Assembly (NCBI GenBank): GCA_028554795.2
Contig: CM068832.1
Coordinates: forward strand, 87,881,011 to 87,945,010
DNA: 64,000 nucleotides
Source: Sinohyriopsis cumingii
Taxonomy: Eukaryota; Mollusca; Bivalvia; Unionida; Unionidae
Direction of reading: 5' to 3'
Numbering within the stretch: position 1 is the first letter of the stretch; each line of letters starts with the position of its first letter. This document shows positions 34,726 to 50,095 of this stretch, in pieces. The notes under the pieces are model-generated. The model was not told the origin of the DNA and did no database searches. It saw only the letters and a program-made list of their open reading frames with translations. The translations under genes were made by a program, and so were the position numbers.

Positions 34726-36262
34726 TTATGATTTTTTTAAAATATGGTACACATGGCTGAAAATGTGCTTGTTGTGACTAGATAACTCTAACCACTGTTT
34801 AGTTCCAGTAGAGTTATCTCTCTTAAATGCAATGGAGTACCTGGTTATGTCATTGTCAAATTGACAATCTAGCATTGTTCTATATGGCAGTGTGTGACAT
34901 GCATGCCCAGGTAGGACAGAAAGTATATGTATTCCACAGAACATTAGCATTGAGGTATATGGAGAAACAATTGGTACCGTGATACCTAAAGGAAAGAATA
35001 GCCTCACAGTGTATCCATAGAAACGCATACATGTGGGCGGCATTTATGAACTATACTAGTCTGATGTAGGAAAACAAATGTGTGCTGAACAGTTTTGGAC
35101 AAATATTGAAAGTTCTTTAAGAATAAAATGTATGAAATCTGCAGAAAATAGCACAGGTTGGCTTTGGGCTGTCCTTGGACCTGTTGGGCCCTGCCCCATA
35201 TATTTGTCCAAGGTAAGGTCATCAAACTTTCACTTCTCATTTCTCGCATTGCTGATTTTGCCTCCTTTAATTCCTTTATCATAAGCTACCTCTCCCTTTT
35301 AGATAAACACATTCCTCCTGTTTTTAACTCCATTTGATGTGCTATACTTAGTGTTTATATTTGGCATTTTTCTGTATTTTATTCCCCTAATTTCACCCCC
35401 CAATCCAACATAACCACTTATAAGCTGTGATTTACTATATCTGGTGACTGATTGGCTTATTGAAACAATTTTATTCACATTACAAAGGAGGAAAGCTTAC
35501 TATTTGTGTTACAATGAGGATGGGTAGGTGGACCTTTGTGTGAGGACTGGTGGTTAGTGACCTCTTGTATCTGCAGATAGTGTAAAGTGGTCAAAGCTTA
35601 TACTTTATAATAAGATTGGGTCATGTCCACTGGTCTCTGATGTTAAGTTCTGCACCTACCAAACAAATATAAATTCCTTTCTTTTAGGTGAATTGTACAT
35701 TTTGAAGTAGGACAGGTACATACTATTTGGTACATTGACCTTTGACCTAGTTATTACATAATATGACATAATGTGATTTATCCCATATCACCTATGTGAA
35801 GTTCAATAAGTGCTGATATGAATAAGATACAACTCATAGTTGAAAGAATTCATTTTATTTCAAAAGATGATTTTGATGGTGAAGCAAAAGTATGAAAACA
35901 ATAGTTCAAACAGCTCAATGACATTTCTATACACATTCATATAAGACATAGGCTAGTACCTCATCAAATTGTTTTTCACAAGTGAGACTAAGTATATTTG
36001 TTACTTATACAGTCCCGAACTATTTCACAGATTATTGGAAAAATTAAGGTTTGCTATAGGTATAACGGTACCAATTGCGCAAGTCCAGGTGGGCGGAGCT
36101 TAAGGTGTATGGAACATTGTATTCAGAATTAAAGAACAACTCTAGCTGTGATTGGTGCATTATGTAAGAGTTGTACTTTCTGTTTGGCTTAAAAAAAATG
36201 TTGAGCCTCTTGGCAACATGTGAGTTTGTGTTAATTTCTATCTAGATCATATTTTGTATTTT
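34726..36262. repeat. Short unit S5 (E-like)
   Basis: Has CACTGTTTAG near 34794 and TTTTGGACAAAT near 35094. It has private changes in GTATATGTATTCC near 34923. It lacks the TATATACATT and GAATAAC changes found at the 3' end of later E units. Confidence 0.92.
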
Positions 36263-37798
36263 TTATGATTTTTTTAAAGTATGGTACACATGGCTGAAAA
36301 TGTGCTTGTTGTGACTAGATAACTCTAACCACTGTCTAGTTCCAGTAGAGTTATCTCTCTTAAATGCAATGGAGTACCTGGTTATGTCATTGTCAAATTG
36401 ACAATCTAGCATTGTTCTATATGGCAGTGTGTGACATGCATGCCCAGGTAGGACAGAAAGTATATTTATTTCACAGAACATTAGCATTGAGGTATATGGA
36501 GAAACAATTGGTACCGTGATACCTAAAGGAAAGAATAGCCTCACAGTGTATCCATAGAAACGCATACATGTGGGCGGCATTTATGAACTATACTAGTCTG
36601 ATGTAGGAAAACAAATGTGTGCTGAACAGTTTTGGTCAAATATTGAAAGTTCTTTAAGAATAAAATGTATGAAATCTGCAGAAAATAGCACAGGTTGGCT
36701 TTGGGCTGTCCTTGGACCTGTTGGGCCCTGCCCCATATATTTGTCCAAGGTAAGGTCATCAAACTTTCACTTCTCATTTCTCGCATTGCTGATTTTCCCT
36801 CCTTTAATTCCTTTATCATAAGCTACCTCTCCCTTTTAGATAAACACATTCCTCCTGTTTTTAACTCCATTTGATGTGCTATACTTAGTGTTTATATTTG
36901 GCATTTTTCTGTATTTTATTCCCCTAATTTCACCCCCCAATCCAACATAACCACTTATAAGCTGTGATTTACTATATCTGGTGACTGATTGGCTTATTGA
37001 AACAATTTTATTCACATTACAAAGGAGGAAAGCTTACTATTTGTGTTACAATGAGGATGGGTAGGTGGACCTTTGTGTGAGGACTGGTGGTTAGTGACCT
37101 CTTGTATCTGCAGATAGTGTAAAGTGGTCAAAGCTTATACTTTATAATAAGATTGGGTCATGTCCACTGGTCTCTGATGTTAAGTTCTTCACCCACCAAA
37201 CAAATATAAATTCCTTTCTTTTAGGTGAATTGTACATTTTGAAGTAGGACAGGTACATACTATTTGGTACATTGACCTTTGACCTAGTTATTACATAATA
37301 TGACATAATGTGATTTATCCCATATCACCTATGTGAAGTTCAATAAGTGCTGATATGAATAAGATACAACTCATAGTTGAAAGAATTCATTTTATTTCAA
37401 AAGATGATTTTGATGGTGAAGCAAAAGTATGAAAACAATAGTTCAAACAGCTCAATGACATTTCTATACACATTCATATAAGACATAGGCTAGTACCTCA
37501 TCAAATTGTTTTTCACAAGTGTGACTAAGTATATTTGTTACTTATACAGTCCCGAACTATTTCACAGATTATTGGAAAAATTAAGGTTTGCTATAGGTAT
37601 AACGGTACCAATTGCGCAAGTACAGGTGGGCGGAGCTTAAGGTGTATGGAACATTGTATTCAGAATTAAAGAACAACTCTAGCTGTGATTGGTGCATTAT
37701 GTAAGAGTTGTACTTTCTGTTTGGCTTAAAAAAATGTTGAGCCTCTTGGCAACATGTGAGTTTGTGTTAATTTCTATCTAGATCATATTTTGTATTTT
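36263..37798. repeat. Short unit S6 (D/C mosaic)
   Basis: Combines the D marker AAAGTATGG (near 36277) with the C marker TTTTCCCTCC (near 36793), and ends with TTCTTCACCCACC. It looks like a recombinant between types. Confidence 0.92.
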
Positions 37799-39335
37799 TT
37801 ATGATTTTTTTAAAATATGGTACACATGGCTGAAAATGTGCTTGTTGTGACTAGATAACTCTAACCACTGTTTAGTTCCAGTAGAGTTATCTCTCTTAAA
37901 TGCAATGGAGTACCTGGTTATGTCATTGTCAAATTGACAATCTAGCATTGTTCTATATGGCAGTGTGTGACATGCATGCCCAGGTAGGACAGAAAGTATA
38001 TTTATTTCACAGAACATTAGCATTGAGGTATATGGAGAAACAATTGGTACCGTGATACCTAAAGGAAAGAATAGCCTCACAGTGTATCCATAGAAACGCA
38101 TACATGTGGGCGGCATTTATGAACTATACTAGTCTGATGTAGGAAAACAAATGTGTGCTGAACAGTTTTGGACAAATATTGAAAGTTCTTTAAGAATAAA
38201 ATGTATGAAATCTGCAGAAAATAGCACAGGTTGGCTTTGGGCTGTCCTTGGACCTGTTGGGCCCTGCCCCATATATTTGTCCAAGGTAAGGTCATCAAAC
38301 TTTCACTTCTCATTTCTCGCATTGCTGATTTTGCCTCCTTTAATTCCTTTATCATAAGCTACCTCTCCCTTTTAGATAAACACATTCCTCCTGTTTTTAA
38401 CTCCATTTGATGTGCTATACTTAGTGTTTATATTTGGCATTTTTCTGTATTTTATTCCCCTAATTTCACCCCCCAATCCAACATAACCACTTATAAGCTG
38501 TGATTTACTATATCTGGTGACTGATTGGCTTATTGAAACAATTTTATTCACATTACAAAGGAGGAAAGCTTACTATTTGTGTTACAATGAGGATGGGTAG
38601 GTGGACCTTTGTGTGAGGACTGGTGGTTAGTGACCTCTTGTATCTGCAGATAGTGTAAAGTGGTCAAAGCTTATACTTTATAATAAGATTGGGTCATGTC
38701 CACTGGTCTCTGATGTTAAGTTCTGCACCTACCAAACAAATATAAATTCCTTTCTTTTAGGTGAATTGTACATTTTGAAGTAGGACAGGTACATACTATT
38801 TGGTACATTGACCTTTGACCTAGTTATTACATAATATGACATAATGTGATTTATCCCATATCACCTATGTGAAGTTCAATAAGTGCTGATATGAATAAGA
38901 TACAACTCATAGTTGAAAGAATTCATTTTATTTCAAAAGATGATTTTGATGGTGAAGCAAAAGTATGAAAACAATAGTTCAAACAGCTCAATGACATTTC
39001 TATATACATTCATATAAGACATAGGCTAGTACCTCATCAAATTGTTTTTCACAAGTGAGACTAAGTATATTTGTTACTTATACAGTCCCGAACTATTTCA
39101 CAGATTATTGGAAAAATTAAGGTTTGCTATAGGTATAACGGTACCAATTGCGCAAGTCCAGGTGGGCGGAGCTTAAGGTGTATGGAACATTGTATTCAGA
39201 ATTAAAGAATAACTCTAGCTGTGATTGGTGCATTATGTAAGAGTTGTACTTTCTGTTTGGCTTAAAAAAAATGTTGAGCCTCTTGGCAACATGTGAGTTT
39301 GTGTTAATTTCTATCTAGATCATATTTTGTATTTT
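37799..39335. repeat. Short unit S7, type E
   Basis: Markers are CACTGTTTAG, TTTTGGACAAAT, TATATACATT (near 39002) and AAAGAATAAC (near 39204). It opens the first full E-A-B-C-D-D block. Confidence 0.92.
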
Positions 39336-40873
39336 TTATGATTTTTTTAAAATATGGTACACATGGCTGAAAATGTGCTTGTTGTGACTAGATAACTCTA
39401 ACCACTGTCTAGTTCCAGTAGAGTTATCTCTCTTAAATGCAATGGAGTACCTGGTTATGTCATTGTCAAATTGACAATCTAGCATTGTTCTATATGGCAG
39501 TGTGTGACATGCATGCCCAGGTAGGACAGAAAGTATATTTATTTCACAGAACATTAGCATTGAGGTATATGGAGAAACAATTGGTACCGTGATACCTAAA
39601 GGAAAGAATAGCCTCACAGTGTATCCATAGAAACGCATACATGTGGGCGGCATTTATGAACTATACTAGTCTGATGTAGGAAAACAAATGTGTGCTGAAC
39701 AGTTTTGGTCAAATATTGAAAGTTCTTTAAGAATAAAATGTATGAAATCTGCAGAAAATAGCACAGGTTGGCTTTGGGCTGTCCTTGGACCTGTTGGGCC
39801 CTGCCCCATATATTTGTCCAAGGTAAGGTCATCAAACTTTCACTTCTCATTTCTCGCATTGCTGATTTTGCCTCCTTTAATTCCTTTATCATAAGCTACC
39901 TCTCCCTTTTAGATAAACACATTAATCCTGTTTTTAACTCCATTTGATGTGCTATACTTAGTGTTTATATTTGGCATTTTTCTGTATTTTATTCCCCTAA
40001 TTTCACCCCCCCAATCCAACATAACCACTTATAAGCTGTGATTTACTATATCTGGTGACTGATTGGCTTATTGAAACAATTTTATTCACATTACAAAGGA
40101 GGAAAGCTTACTATTTGTGTTACAATGAGGATGGGTAGGTGGACCTTTGTGTGAGGACTGGTGGTTAGTGACCTCTTGTATCTGCAGATAGTGTAAAGTG
40201 GTCAAAGCTTATACTTTATAATAAGATTGGGTCATGTCCACTGGTCTCTGATGTTAAGTTCTGCACCTACCAAACAAATATAAATTCCTTTCTTTTAGGT
40301 GAATTGTACATTTTGAAGTAGGACAGGTACATACTATTTGGTACATTGACCTTTGACCTAGTTATTACATAATATGACATAATGTGATTTATCCCATATC
40401 ACCTATGTGAAGTTCAATAAGTGCTGATATGAATAAGATACAACTCATAGTTGAAAGAATTCATTTTATTTCAAAAGATGATTTTGATGGTGAAGCAAAA
40501 GTATGAAAACAATAGTTCAAACAGCTCAATGACATTTCTATACACATTCATATAAGACATAGGCTAGTACCTCATCAAATTGTTTTTCACAAGTGAGACT
40601 AAGTATATTTGTTACTTATACAGTCCCGAACTATTTCACAGATTATTGGAAAAATTAAGGTTTGCTATAGGTATAACGGTACCAATTGCGCAAGTCCAGG
40701 TGGGCGGAGCTTAAGGTGTATGGAACATTGTATTCAGAATTAAAGAACAACTCTAGCTGTGATTGGTGCATTATGTAAGAGTTGTACTTTCTGTTTGGCT
40801 TAAAAAAAATGTTGAGCCTCTTGGCAACATGTGAGTTTGTGTTAATTTCTATCTAGATCATATTTTGTATTTT
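39336..40873. repeat. Short unit S8, type A
   Basis: Has the seven-C tract near 40005 that marks type A, plus a private CATTAATCCTG near 39921. Confidence 0.92.
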
Positions 40874-42410
40874 TTATGATTTTTTTAAAATATGGTACAC
40901 ATGGCTGAAAATGTGCTTGTTGTGACTAGATAACTCTAACCACTGTCTAGTTCCAGTAGAGTTATCTCTCTTAAATGCAATGGAGTACCTGGTTATGTCA
41001 TTGTCAAATTGACAATCTAGCATTGTTCTATATGGCAGTGTGTGACATGCATGCCCAGGTAGGACAGAAAGTATATTTATTTCACAGAACATTAGCATTG
41101 AGGTATATGGAGAAACAATTGGTACCGTGATACCTAAAAGAAAGAATAGCCTCACAGTGTATCCATAGAAACGCATACATGTGGGCGGCATTTATGAACT
41201 ATACTAGTCTGATGTAGGAAAACAAATGTGTGCTGAACAGTTTTGGTCAAATATTGAAAGTTCTTTAAGAATAAAATGTATGAAATCTGCAGAAAATAGC
41301 ACAGGTTGGCTTTGGGCTGTCCTTGGACCTGTTGGGCCCTGCCCCATATATTTGTCCAAGGTAAGGTCATCAAACTTTCACTTCTCATTTCTCGCATTGC
41401 TGATTTTGCCTCCTTTAATTCCTTTATCATAAGCTACCTCTCCCTTTTAGATAAACACATTCCTCCTGTCTTTAACTCCATTTGATGTGCTATACTTAGT
41501 GTTTATATTTGGCATTTTTCTGTATTTTATTCCCCTAATTTCACCCCCCAATCCAACATAACCACTTATAAGCTGTGATTTACTATATCTGGTGACTGAT
41601 TGGCTTATTGAAACAATTTTATTCACATTACAAAGGAGGAAAGCTTACTATTTGTGTTACAATGAGGATGGGTAGGTGGACCTTTGTGTGAGGACTGGTG
41701 GTTAGTGACCTCTTGTATCTGCAGATAGTGTAAAGTGGTCAAAGCTTATACTTTATAATAAGATTGGGTCATGTCCACTGGTCTCTGATGTTAAGTTCTG
41801 CACCTACCAAACAAATATAAATTCCTTTCTTTTAGGTGAATTGTACATTTTGAAGTAGGACAGGTACATACTATTTGGTACATTGACCTTTGACCTAGTT
41901 ATTACATAATATGACATAATGTGATTTATCCCATATCACCTATGTGAAGTTCAATAAGTGCTGATATGAATAAGATACAACTCATAGTTGAAAGAATTCA
42001 TTTTATTTCAAAAGATGATTTTGATGGTGAAGCAAAAGTATGAAAACAATAGTTCAAACAGCTCAATGACATTTCTATACACATTCATATAAGACATAGG
42101 CTAGTACCTCATCAAATTGTTTTTCACAAGTGAGACTAAGTATATTTGTTACTTATACAGTCCCGAACTATTTCACAGATTATTGGAAAAATTAAGGTTT
42201 GCTATAGGTATAACGGTACCAATTGCGCAAGTCCAGGTGGGCGGAGCTTAAGGTGTATGGAACATTGTATTCAGAATTAAAGAACAACTCTAGCTGTGAT
42301 TGGTGCATTATGTAAGAGTTGTACTTTCTGTTTGGCTTAAAAAAAATGTTGAGCCTCTTGGCAACATGTGAGTTTGTGTTAATTTCTATCTAGATCATAT
42401 TTTGTATTTT
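40874..42410. repeat. Short unit S9, type B
   Basis: Has TAAAAGAAAG near 41135 and CTCCTGTCTTTAAC near 41462. Confidence 0.92.
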
Positions 42411-43947
42411 TTATGATTTTTTTAAAATATGGTACACATGGCTGAAAATGTGCTTGTTGTGACTAGATAACTCTAACCACTGTCTAGTTCCAGTAGAGTT
42501 ATCTCTCTTAAATGCAATGGAGTACCTGGTTATGTCATTGTCAAATTGACAATCTAGCATTGTTCTATATGGCAGTGTGTGACATGCATGCCCAGGTAGG
42601 ACAGAAAGTATATTTATTTCACAGAACATTAGCATTGAGGTATATGGAGAAACAATTGGTACCGTGATACCTAAAGGAAAGAATAGCCTCACAGTGTATC
42701 CATAGAAAAGCATACATGTGGGCGGCATTTATGAACTATACTAGTCTGATGTAGGAAAACAAATGTGTGCTGAACAGTTTTGGTCAAATATTGAAAGTTC
42801 TTTAAGAATAAAATGTATGAAATCTGCAGAAAATAGCACAGGTTGGCTTTGGGCTGTCCTTGGACCTGTTGGGCCCTGCCCCATATATTTGTCCAAGGTA
42901 AGGTCATCAAACTTTCACTTCTCATTTCTCGCATTGCTGATTTTCCCTCCTTTAATTCCTTTATCATAAGCTACCTCTCCCTTTTAGATAAACACATTCC
43001 TCCTGTTTTTAACTCCATTTGATGTGCTATACTTAGTGTTTATATTTGGCATTTTTCTGTATTTTATTCCCCTAATTTCACCCCCCAATCCAACATAACC
43101 ACTTATAAGCTGTGATTTACTATATCTGGTGACTGATTGGCTTATTGAAACAATTTTATTCACATTACAAAGGAGGAAAGCTTACTATTTGTGTTACAAT
43201 GAGGATGGGTAGGTGGACCTTTGTGTGAGGACTGGTGGTTAGTGACCTCTTGTATCTGCAGATAGTGTAAAGTGGTCAAAGCTTATACTTTATAATAAGA
43301 TTGGGTCATGTCCACTGGTCTCTGATGTTAAGTTCTGCACCTACCAAACAAATATAAATTCCTTTCTTTTAGGTGAATTGTACATTTTGAAGTAGGACAG
43401 GTACATACTATTTGGTACATTGACCTTTGACCTAGTTATTACATAATATGACATAATGTGATTTATCCCATATCACCTATGTGAAGTTCAATAAGTGCTG
43501 ATATGAATAAGATACAACTCATAGTTGAAAGAATTCATTTTATTTCAAAAGATGATTTTGATGGTGAAGCAAAAGTATGAAAACAATAGTTCAAACAGCT
43601 CAATGACATTTCTATACACATTCATATAAGACATAGGCTAGTACCTCATCAAATTGTTTTTCACAAGTGAGACTAAGTATATTTGTTACTTATACAGTCC
43701 CGAACTATTTCACAGATTATTGGAAAAATTAAGGTTTGCTATAGGTATAACGGTACCAATTGCGCAAGTCCAGGTGGGCGGAGCTTAAGGTGTATGGAAC
43801 ATTGTATTCAGAATTAAAGAACAACTCTAGCTGTGATTGGTGCATTATGTAAGAGTTGTACTTTCTGTTTGGCTTAAAAAAAATGTTGAGCCTCTTGGCA
43901 ACATGTGAGTTTGTGTTAATTTCTATCTAGATCATATTTTGTATTTT
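42411..43947. repeat. Short unit S10, type C
   Basis: Has CATAGAAAAGCATAC near 42701 and GATTTTCCCTCC near 42939. Confidence 0.92.
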
Positions 43948-45484
43948 TTATGATTTTTTTAAAGTATGGTACACATGGCTGAAAATGTGCTTGTTGTGAC
44001 TAGATAACTCTAACCACTGTCTAGTTCCAGTAGAGTTATCTCTCTTAAATGCAATGGAGTACCTGGTTATGTCATTGTCAAATTGACAATCTAGCATTGT
44101 TCTATATGGCAGTGTGTGACATGCATGCCCAGGTAGGACAGAAAGTATATTTATTTCACAGAACATTAGCATTGAGGTATATGGAGAAACAATTGGTACC
44201 GTGATACCTAAAGGAAAGAATAGCCTCACAGTGTATCCATAGAAACGCATACATGTGGGCGGCATTTATGAACTATACTAGTCTGATGTAGGAAAACAAA
44301 TGTGTGCTGAACAGTTTTGGTCAAATATTGAAAGTTCTTTAAGAATAAAATGTATGAAATCTGCAGAAAATAGCACAGGTTGGCTTTGGGCTGTCCTTGG
44401 ACCTGTTGGGCCCTGCCCCATATATTTGTCCAAGGTAAGGTCATCAAACTTTCACTTCTCATTTCTCGCATTGCTGATTTTGCCTCCTTTAATTCCTTTA
44501 TCATAAGCTACCTCTCCCTTTTAGATAAACACATTCCACCTGTTTTTAACTCCATTTGATGTGCTATGCTTAGTGTTTATATTTGGCATTTTTCTGTATT
44601 TTATTCCCCTAATTTCACCCCCCAATCCAACATAACCACTTATAAGCTGTGATTTACTATATCTGGTGACTGATTGGCTTATTGAAACAATTTTATTCAC
44701 ATTACAAAGGAGGAAAGCTTACTATTTGTGTTACAATGAGGATGGGTAGGTGGACCTTTGTGTGAGGACTGGTGGTTAGTGACCTCTTGTATCTGCAGAT
44801 AGTGTAAAGTGGTCAAAGCTTATACTTTATAATAAGATTGGGTCATGTCCACTGGTCTCTGATGTTAAGTTCTGCACCTACCAAACAAATATAAATTCCT
44901 TTCTTTTAGGTGAATTGTACATTTTGAAGTAGGACAGGTACATACTATTTGGTACATTGACCTTTGACCTAGTTATTACATAATATGACATAATGTGATT
45001 TATCCCATATCACCTATGTGAAGTTCAATAAGTGCTGATATGAATAAGATACAACTCATAGTTGAAAGAATTCATTTTATTTCAAAAGATGATTTTGATG
45101 GTGAAGCAAAAGTATGAAAACAATAGTTCAAACAGCTCAATGACATTTCTATATACATTCATATAAGACATAGGCTAGTACCTCATCAAATTGTTTTTCA
45201 CAAGTGAGACTAAGTATATTTGTTACTTATACAGTCCCGAACTATTTCACAGATTATTGGAAAAATTAAGGTTTGCTATAGGTATAACGGTACCAATTGC
45301 GCAAGTCCAGGTGGGCGGAGCTTAAGGTGTATGGAACATTGTATTCAGAATTAAAGAATAACTCTAGCTGTGATTGGTGCATTATGTAAGAGTTGTACTT
45401 TCTGTTTGGCTTAAAAAAAATGTTGAGCCTCTTGGCAACATGTGAGTTTGTGTTAATTTCTATCTAGATCATATTTTGTATTTT
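43948..45484. repeat. Short unit S11, type D (first of pair)
   Basis: Has AAAGTATGG near 43962, CATTCCACCTG and GTGCTATGCTT near 44531-44572, and a 3' end with TATATACATT and GAATAAC. Confidence 0.92.
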
Positions 45485-47020
45485 TTATGATTTTTTTAAA
45501 GTATGGTACACATGGCTGAAAATGTGCTTGTTGTGACTAGATAACTCTAACCACTGTCTAGTTCCAGTAGAGTTATCTCTCTTAAATGCAATGGAGTACC
45601 TGGTTATGTCATTGTCAAATTGACAATCTAGCATTGTTCTATATGGCAGTGTGTGACATGCATGCCCAGGTAGGACAGAAAGTATATTTATTTCACAGAA
45701 CATTAGCATTGAGGTATATGGAGAAACAATTGGTACCGTGATACCTAAAGGAAAGAATAGCCTCACAGTGTATCCATAGAAACGCATACATGTGGGCGGC
45801 ATTTATGAACTATACTAGTCTGATGTAGGAAAACAAATGTGTGCTGAACAGTTTTGGTCAAATATTGAAAGTTCTTTAAGAATAAAATGTATGAAATCTG
45901 CAGAAAATAGCACAGGTTGGCTTTGGGCTGTCCTTGGACCTGTTGGGCCCTGCCCCATATATTTGTCCAAGGTAAGGTCATCAAACTTTCACTTCTCATT
46001 TCTCGCATTGCTGATTTTGCCTCCTTTAATTCCTTTATCATAAGCTACCTCTCCCTTTTAGATAAACACATTCCACCTGTTTTTAACTCCATTTGATGTG
46101 CTATGCTTAGTGTTTATATTTGGCATTTTTCTGTATTTTATTCCCCTAATTTCACCCCCCAATCCAACATAACCACTTATAAGCTGTGATTTACTATATC
46201 TGGTGACTGATTGGCTTATTGAAACAATTTTATTCACATTACAAAGGAGGAAAGCTTACTATTTGTGTTACAATGAGGATGGGTAGGTGGACCTTTGTGT
46301 GAGGACTGGTGGTTAGTGACCTCTTGTATCTGCAGATAGTGTAAAGTGGTCAAAGCTTATACTTTATAATAAGATTGGGTCATGTCCACTGGTCTCTGAT
46401 GTTAAGTTCTTCACCTACCAAACAAATATAAATTCCTTTCTTTTAGGTGAATTGTACATTTTGAAGTAGGACAGGTACATACTATTTGGTACATTGACCT
46501 TTGACCTAGTTATTACATAATATGACATAATGTGATTTATCCCATATCACCTATGTGAAGTTCAATAAGTGCTGATATGAATAAGATACAACTCATAGTT
46601 GAAAGAATTCATTTTATTTCAAAAGATGATTTTGATGGTGAAGCAAAAGTATGAAAACAATAGTTCAAACAGCTCAATGACATTTCTATACACATTCATA
46701 TAAGACATAGGCTAGTACCTCATCAAATTGTTTTTCACAAGTGTGACTAAGTATATTTGTTACTTATACAGTCCCGAACTATTTCACAGATTATTGGAAA
46801 AATTAAGGTTTGCTATAGGTATAACGGTACCAATTGCGCAAGTCCAGGTGGGCGGAGCTTAAGGTGTATGGAACATTGTATTCAGAATTAAAGAACAACT
46901 CTAGCTGTGATTGGTGCATTATGTAAGAGTTGTACTTTCTGTTTGGCTTAAAAAAATGTTGAGCCTCTTGGCAACATGTGAGTTTGTGTTAATTTCTATC
47001 TAGATCATATTTTGTATTTT
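45485..47020. repeat. Short unit S12, type D (second of pair)
   Basis: Has AAAGTATGG and CATTCCACCTG like S11. Its 3' part carries TTCTTCACCTACC near 46407 and GTGTGAC near 46741, the markers seen just before E units. Confidence 0.92.
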
Positions 47021-48557
47021 TTATGATTTTTTTAAAATATGGTACACATGGCTGAAAATGTGCTTGTTGTGACTAGATAACTCTAACCACTGTTTAGTTC
47101 CAGTAGAGTTATCTCTCTTAAATGCAATGGAGTACCTGGTTATGTCATTGTCAAATTGACAATCTAGCATTGTTCTATATGGCAGTGTGTGACATGCATG
47201 CCCAGGTAGGACAGAAAGTATATTTATTTCACAGAACATTAGCATTGAGGTATATGGAGAAACAATTGGTACCGTGATACCTAAAGGAAAGAATAGCCTC
47301 ACAGTGTATCCATAGAAACGCATACATGTGGGCGGCATTTATGAACTATACTAGTCTGATGTAGGAAAACAAATGTGTGCTGAACAGTTTTGGACAAATA
47401 TTGAAAGTTCTTTAAGAATAAAATGTATGAAATCTGCAGAAAATAGCACAGGTTGGCTTTGGGCTGTCCTTGGACCTGTTGGGCCCTGCCCCATATATTT
47501 GTCCAAGGTAAGGTCATCAAACTTTCACTTCTCATTTCTCGCATTGCTGATTTTGCCTCCTTTAATTCCTTTATCATAAGCTACCTCTCCCTTTTAGATA
47601 AACACATTCCTCCTGTTTTTAACTCCATTTGATGTGCTATACTTAGTGTTTATATTTGGCATTTTTCTGTATTTTATTCCCCTAATTTCACCCCCCAATC
47701 CAACATAACCACTTATAAGCTGTGATTTACTATATCTGGTGACTGATTGGCTTATTGAAACAATTTTATTCACATTACAAAGGAGGAAAGCTTACTATTT
47801 GTGTTACAATGAGGATGGGTAGGTGGACCTTTGTGTGAGGACTGGTGGTTAGTGACCTCTTGTATCTGCAGATAGTGTAAAGTGGTCAAAGCTTATACTT
47901 TATAATAAGATTGGGTCATGTCCACTGGTCTCTGATGTTAAGTTCTGCACCTACCAAACAAATATAAATTCCTTTCTTTTAGGTGAATTGTACATTTTGA
48001 AGTAGGACAGGTACATACTATTTGGTACATTGACCTTTGACCTAGTTATTACATAATATGACATAATGTGATTTATCCCATATCACCTATGTGAAGTTCA
48101 ATAAGTGCTGATATGAATAAGATACAACTCATAGTTGAAAGAATTCATTTTATTTCAAAAGATGATTTTGATGGTGAAGCAAAAGTATGAAAACAATAGT
48201 TCAAACAGCTCAATGACATTTCTATATACATTCATATAAGACATAGGCTAGTACCTCATCAAATTGTTTTTCACAAGTGAGACTAAGTATATTTGTTACT
48301 TATACAGTCCCGAACTATTTCACAGATTATTGGAAAAATTAAGGTTTGCTATAGGTATAACGGTACCAATTGCGCAAGTCCAGGTGGGCGGAGCTTAAGG
48401 TGTATGGAACATTGTATTCAGAATTAAAGAATAACTCTAGCTGTGATTGGTGCATTATGTAAGAGTTGTACTTTCTGTTTGGCTTAAAAAAAATGTTGAG
48501 CCTCTTGGCAACATGTGAGTTTGTGTTAATTTCTATCTAGATCATATTTTGTATTTT
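47021..48557. repeat. Short unit S13, type E
   Basis: Type E markers throughout. It opens the shortened E-A-B-C block. Confidence 0.92.
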
Positions 48558-50095
48558 TTATGATTTTTTTAAAATATGGTACACATGGCTGAAAATGTGC
48601 TTGTTGTGACTAGATAACTCTAACCACTGTCTAGTTCCAGTAGAGTTATCTCTCTTAAATGCAATGGAGTACCTGGTTATGTCATTGTCAAATTGACAAT
48701 CTAGCATTGTTCTATATGGCAGTGTGTGACATGCATGCCCAGGTAGGACAGAAAGTATATTTATTTCACAGAACATTAGCATTGAGGTATATGGAGAAAC
48801 AATTGGTACCGTGATACCTAAAGGAAAGAATAGCCTCACAGTGTATCCATAGAAACGCATACATGTGGGCGGCATTTATGAACTATACTAGTCTGATGTA
48901 GGAAAACAAATGTGTGCTAAACAGTTTTGGTCAAATATTGAAAGTTCTTTAAGAATAAAATGTATGAAATCTGCAGAAAATAGCACAGGTTGGCTTTGGG
49001 CTGTCCTTGGACCTGTTGGGCCCTGCCCCATATATTTGTCCAAGGTAAGGTCATCAAACTTTCACTTCTCATTTCTCGCATTGCTGATTTTGCCTCCTTT
49101 AATTCCTTTATCATAAGCTACCTCTCCCTTTTAGATAAACACATTCCTCCTGTTTTTAACTCCATTTGATGTGCTATACTTAGTGTTTATATTTGGCATT
49201 TTTCTGTATTTTATTCCCCTAATTTCACCCCCCCAATCCAACATAACCACTTATAAGCTGTGATTTACTATATCTGGTGACTGATTGGCTTATTGAAACA
49301 ATTTTATTCACATTACAAAGGAGGAAAGCTTACTATTTGTGTTACAATGAGGATGGGTAGGTGGACCTTTGTGTGAGGACTGGTGGTTAGTGACCTCTTG
49401 TATCTGCAGATAGTGTAAAGTGGTCAAAGCTTATACTTTATAATAAGATTGGGTCATGTCCACTGGTCTCTGATGTTAAGTTCTGCACCTACCAAACAAA
49501 TATAAATTCCTTTCTTTTAGGTGAATTGTACATTTTGAAGTAGGACAGGTACATACTATTTGGTACATTGACCTTTGACCTAGTTATTACATAATATGAC
49601 ATAATGTGATTTATCCCATATCACCTATGTGAAGTTCAATAAGTGCTGATATGAATAAGATACAACTCATAGTTGAAAGAATTCATTTTATTTCAAAAGA
49701 TGATTTTGATGGTGAAGCAAAAGTATGAAAACAATAGTTCAAACAGCTCAATGACATTTCTATACACATTCATATAAGACATAGGCTAGTACCTCATCAA
49801 ATTGTTTTTCACAAGTGAGACTAAGTATATTTGTTACTTATACAGTCCCGAACTATTTCACAGATTATTGGAAAAATTAAGGTTTGCTATAGGTATAACG
49901 GTACCAATTGCGCAAGTCCAGGTGGGCGGAGCTTAAGGTGTATGGAACATTGTATTCAGAATTAAAGAACAACTCTAGCTGTGATTGGTGCATTATGTAA
50001 GAGTTGTACTTTCTGTTTGGCTTAAAAAAAATGTTGAGCCTCTTGGCAACATGTGAGTTTGTGTTAATTTCTATCTAGATCATATTTTGTATTTT
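48558..50095. repeat. Short unit S14, type A
   Basis: Has the seven-C tract near 49226 and a private GTGTGCTAAACAG near 48911. Confidence 0.92.
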
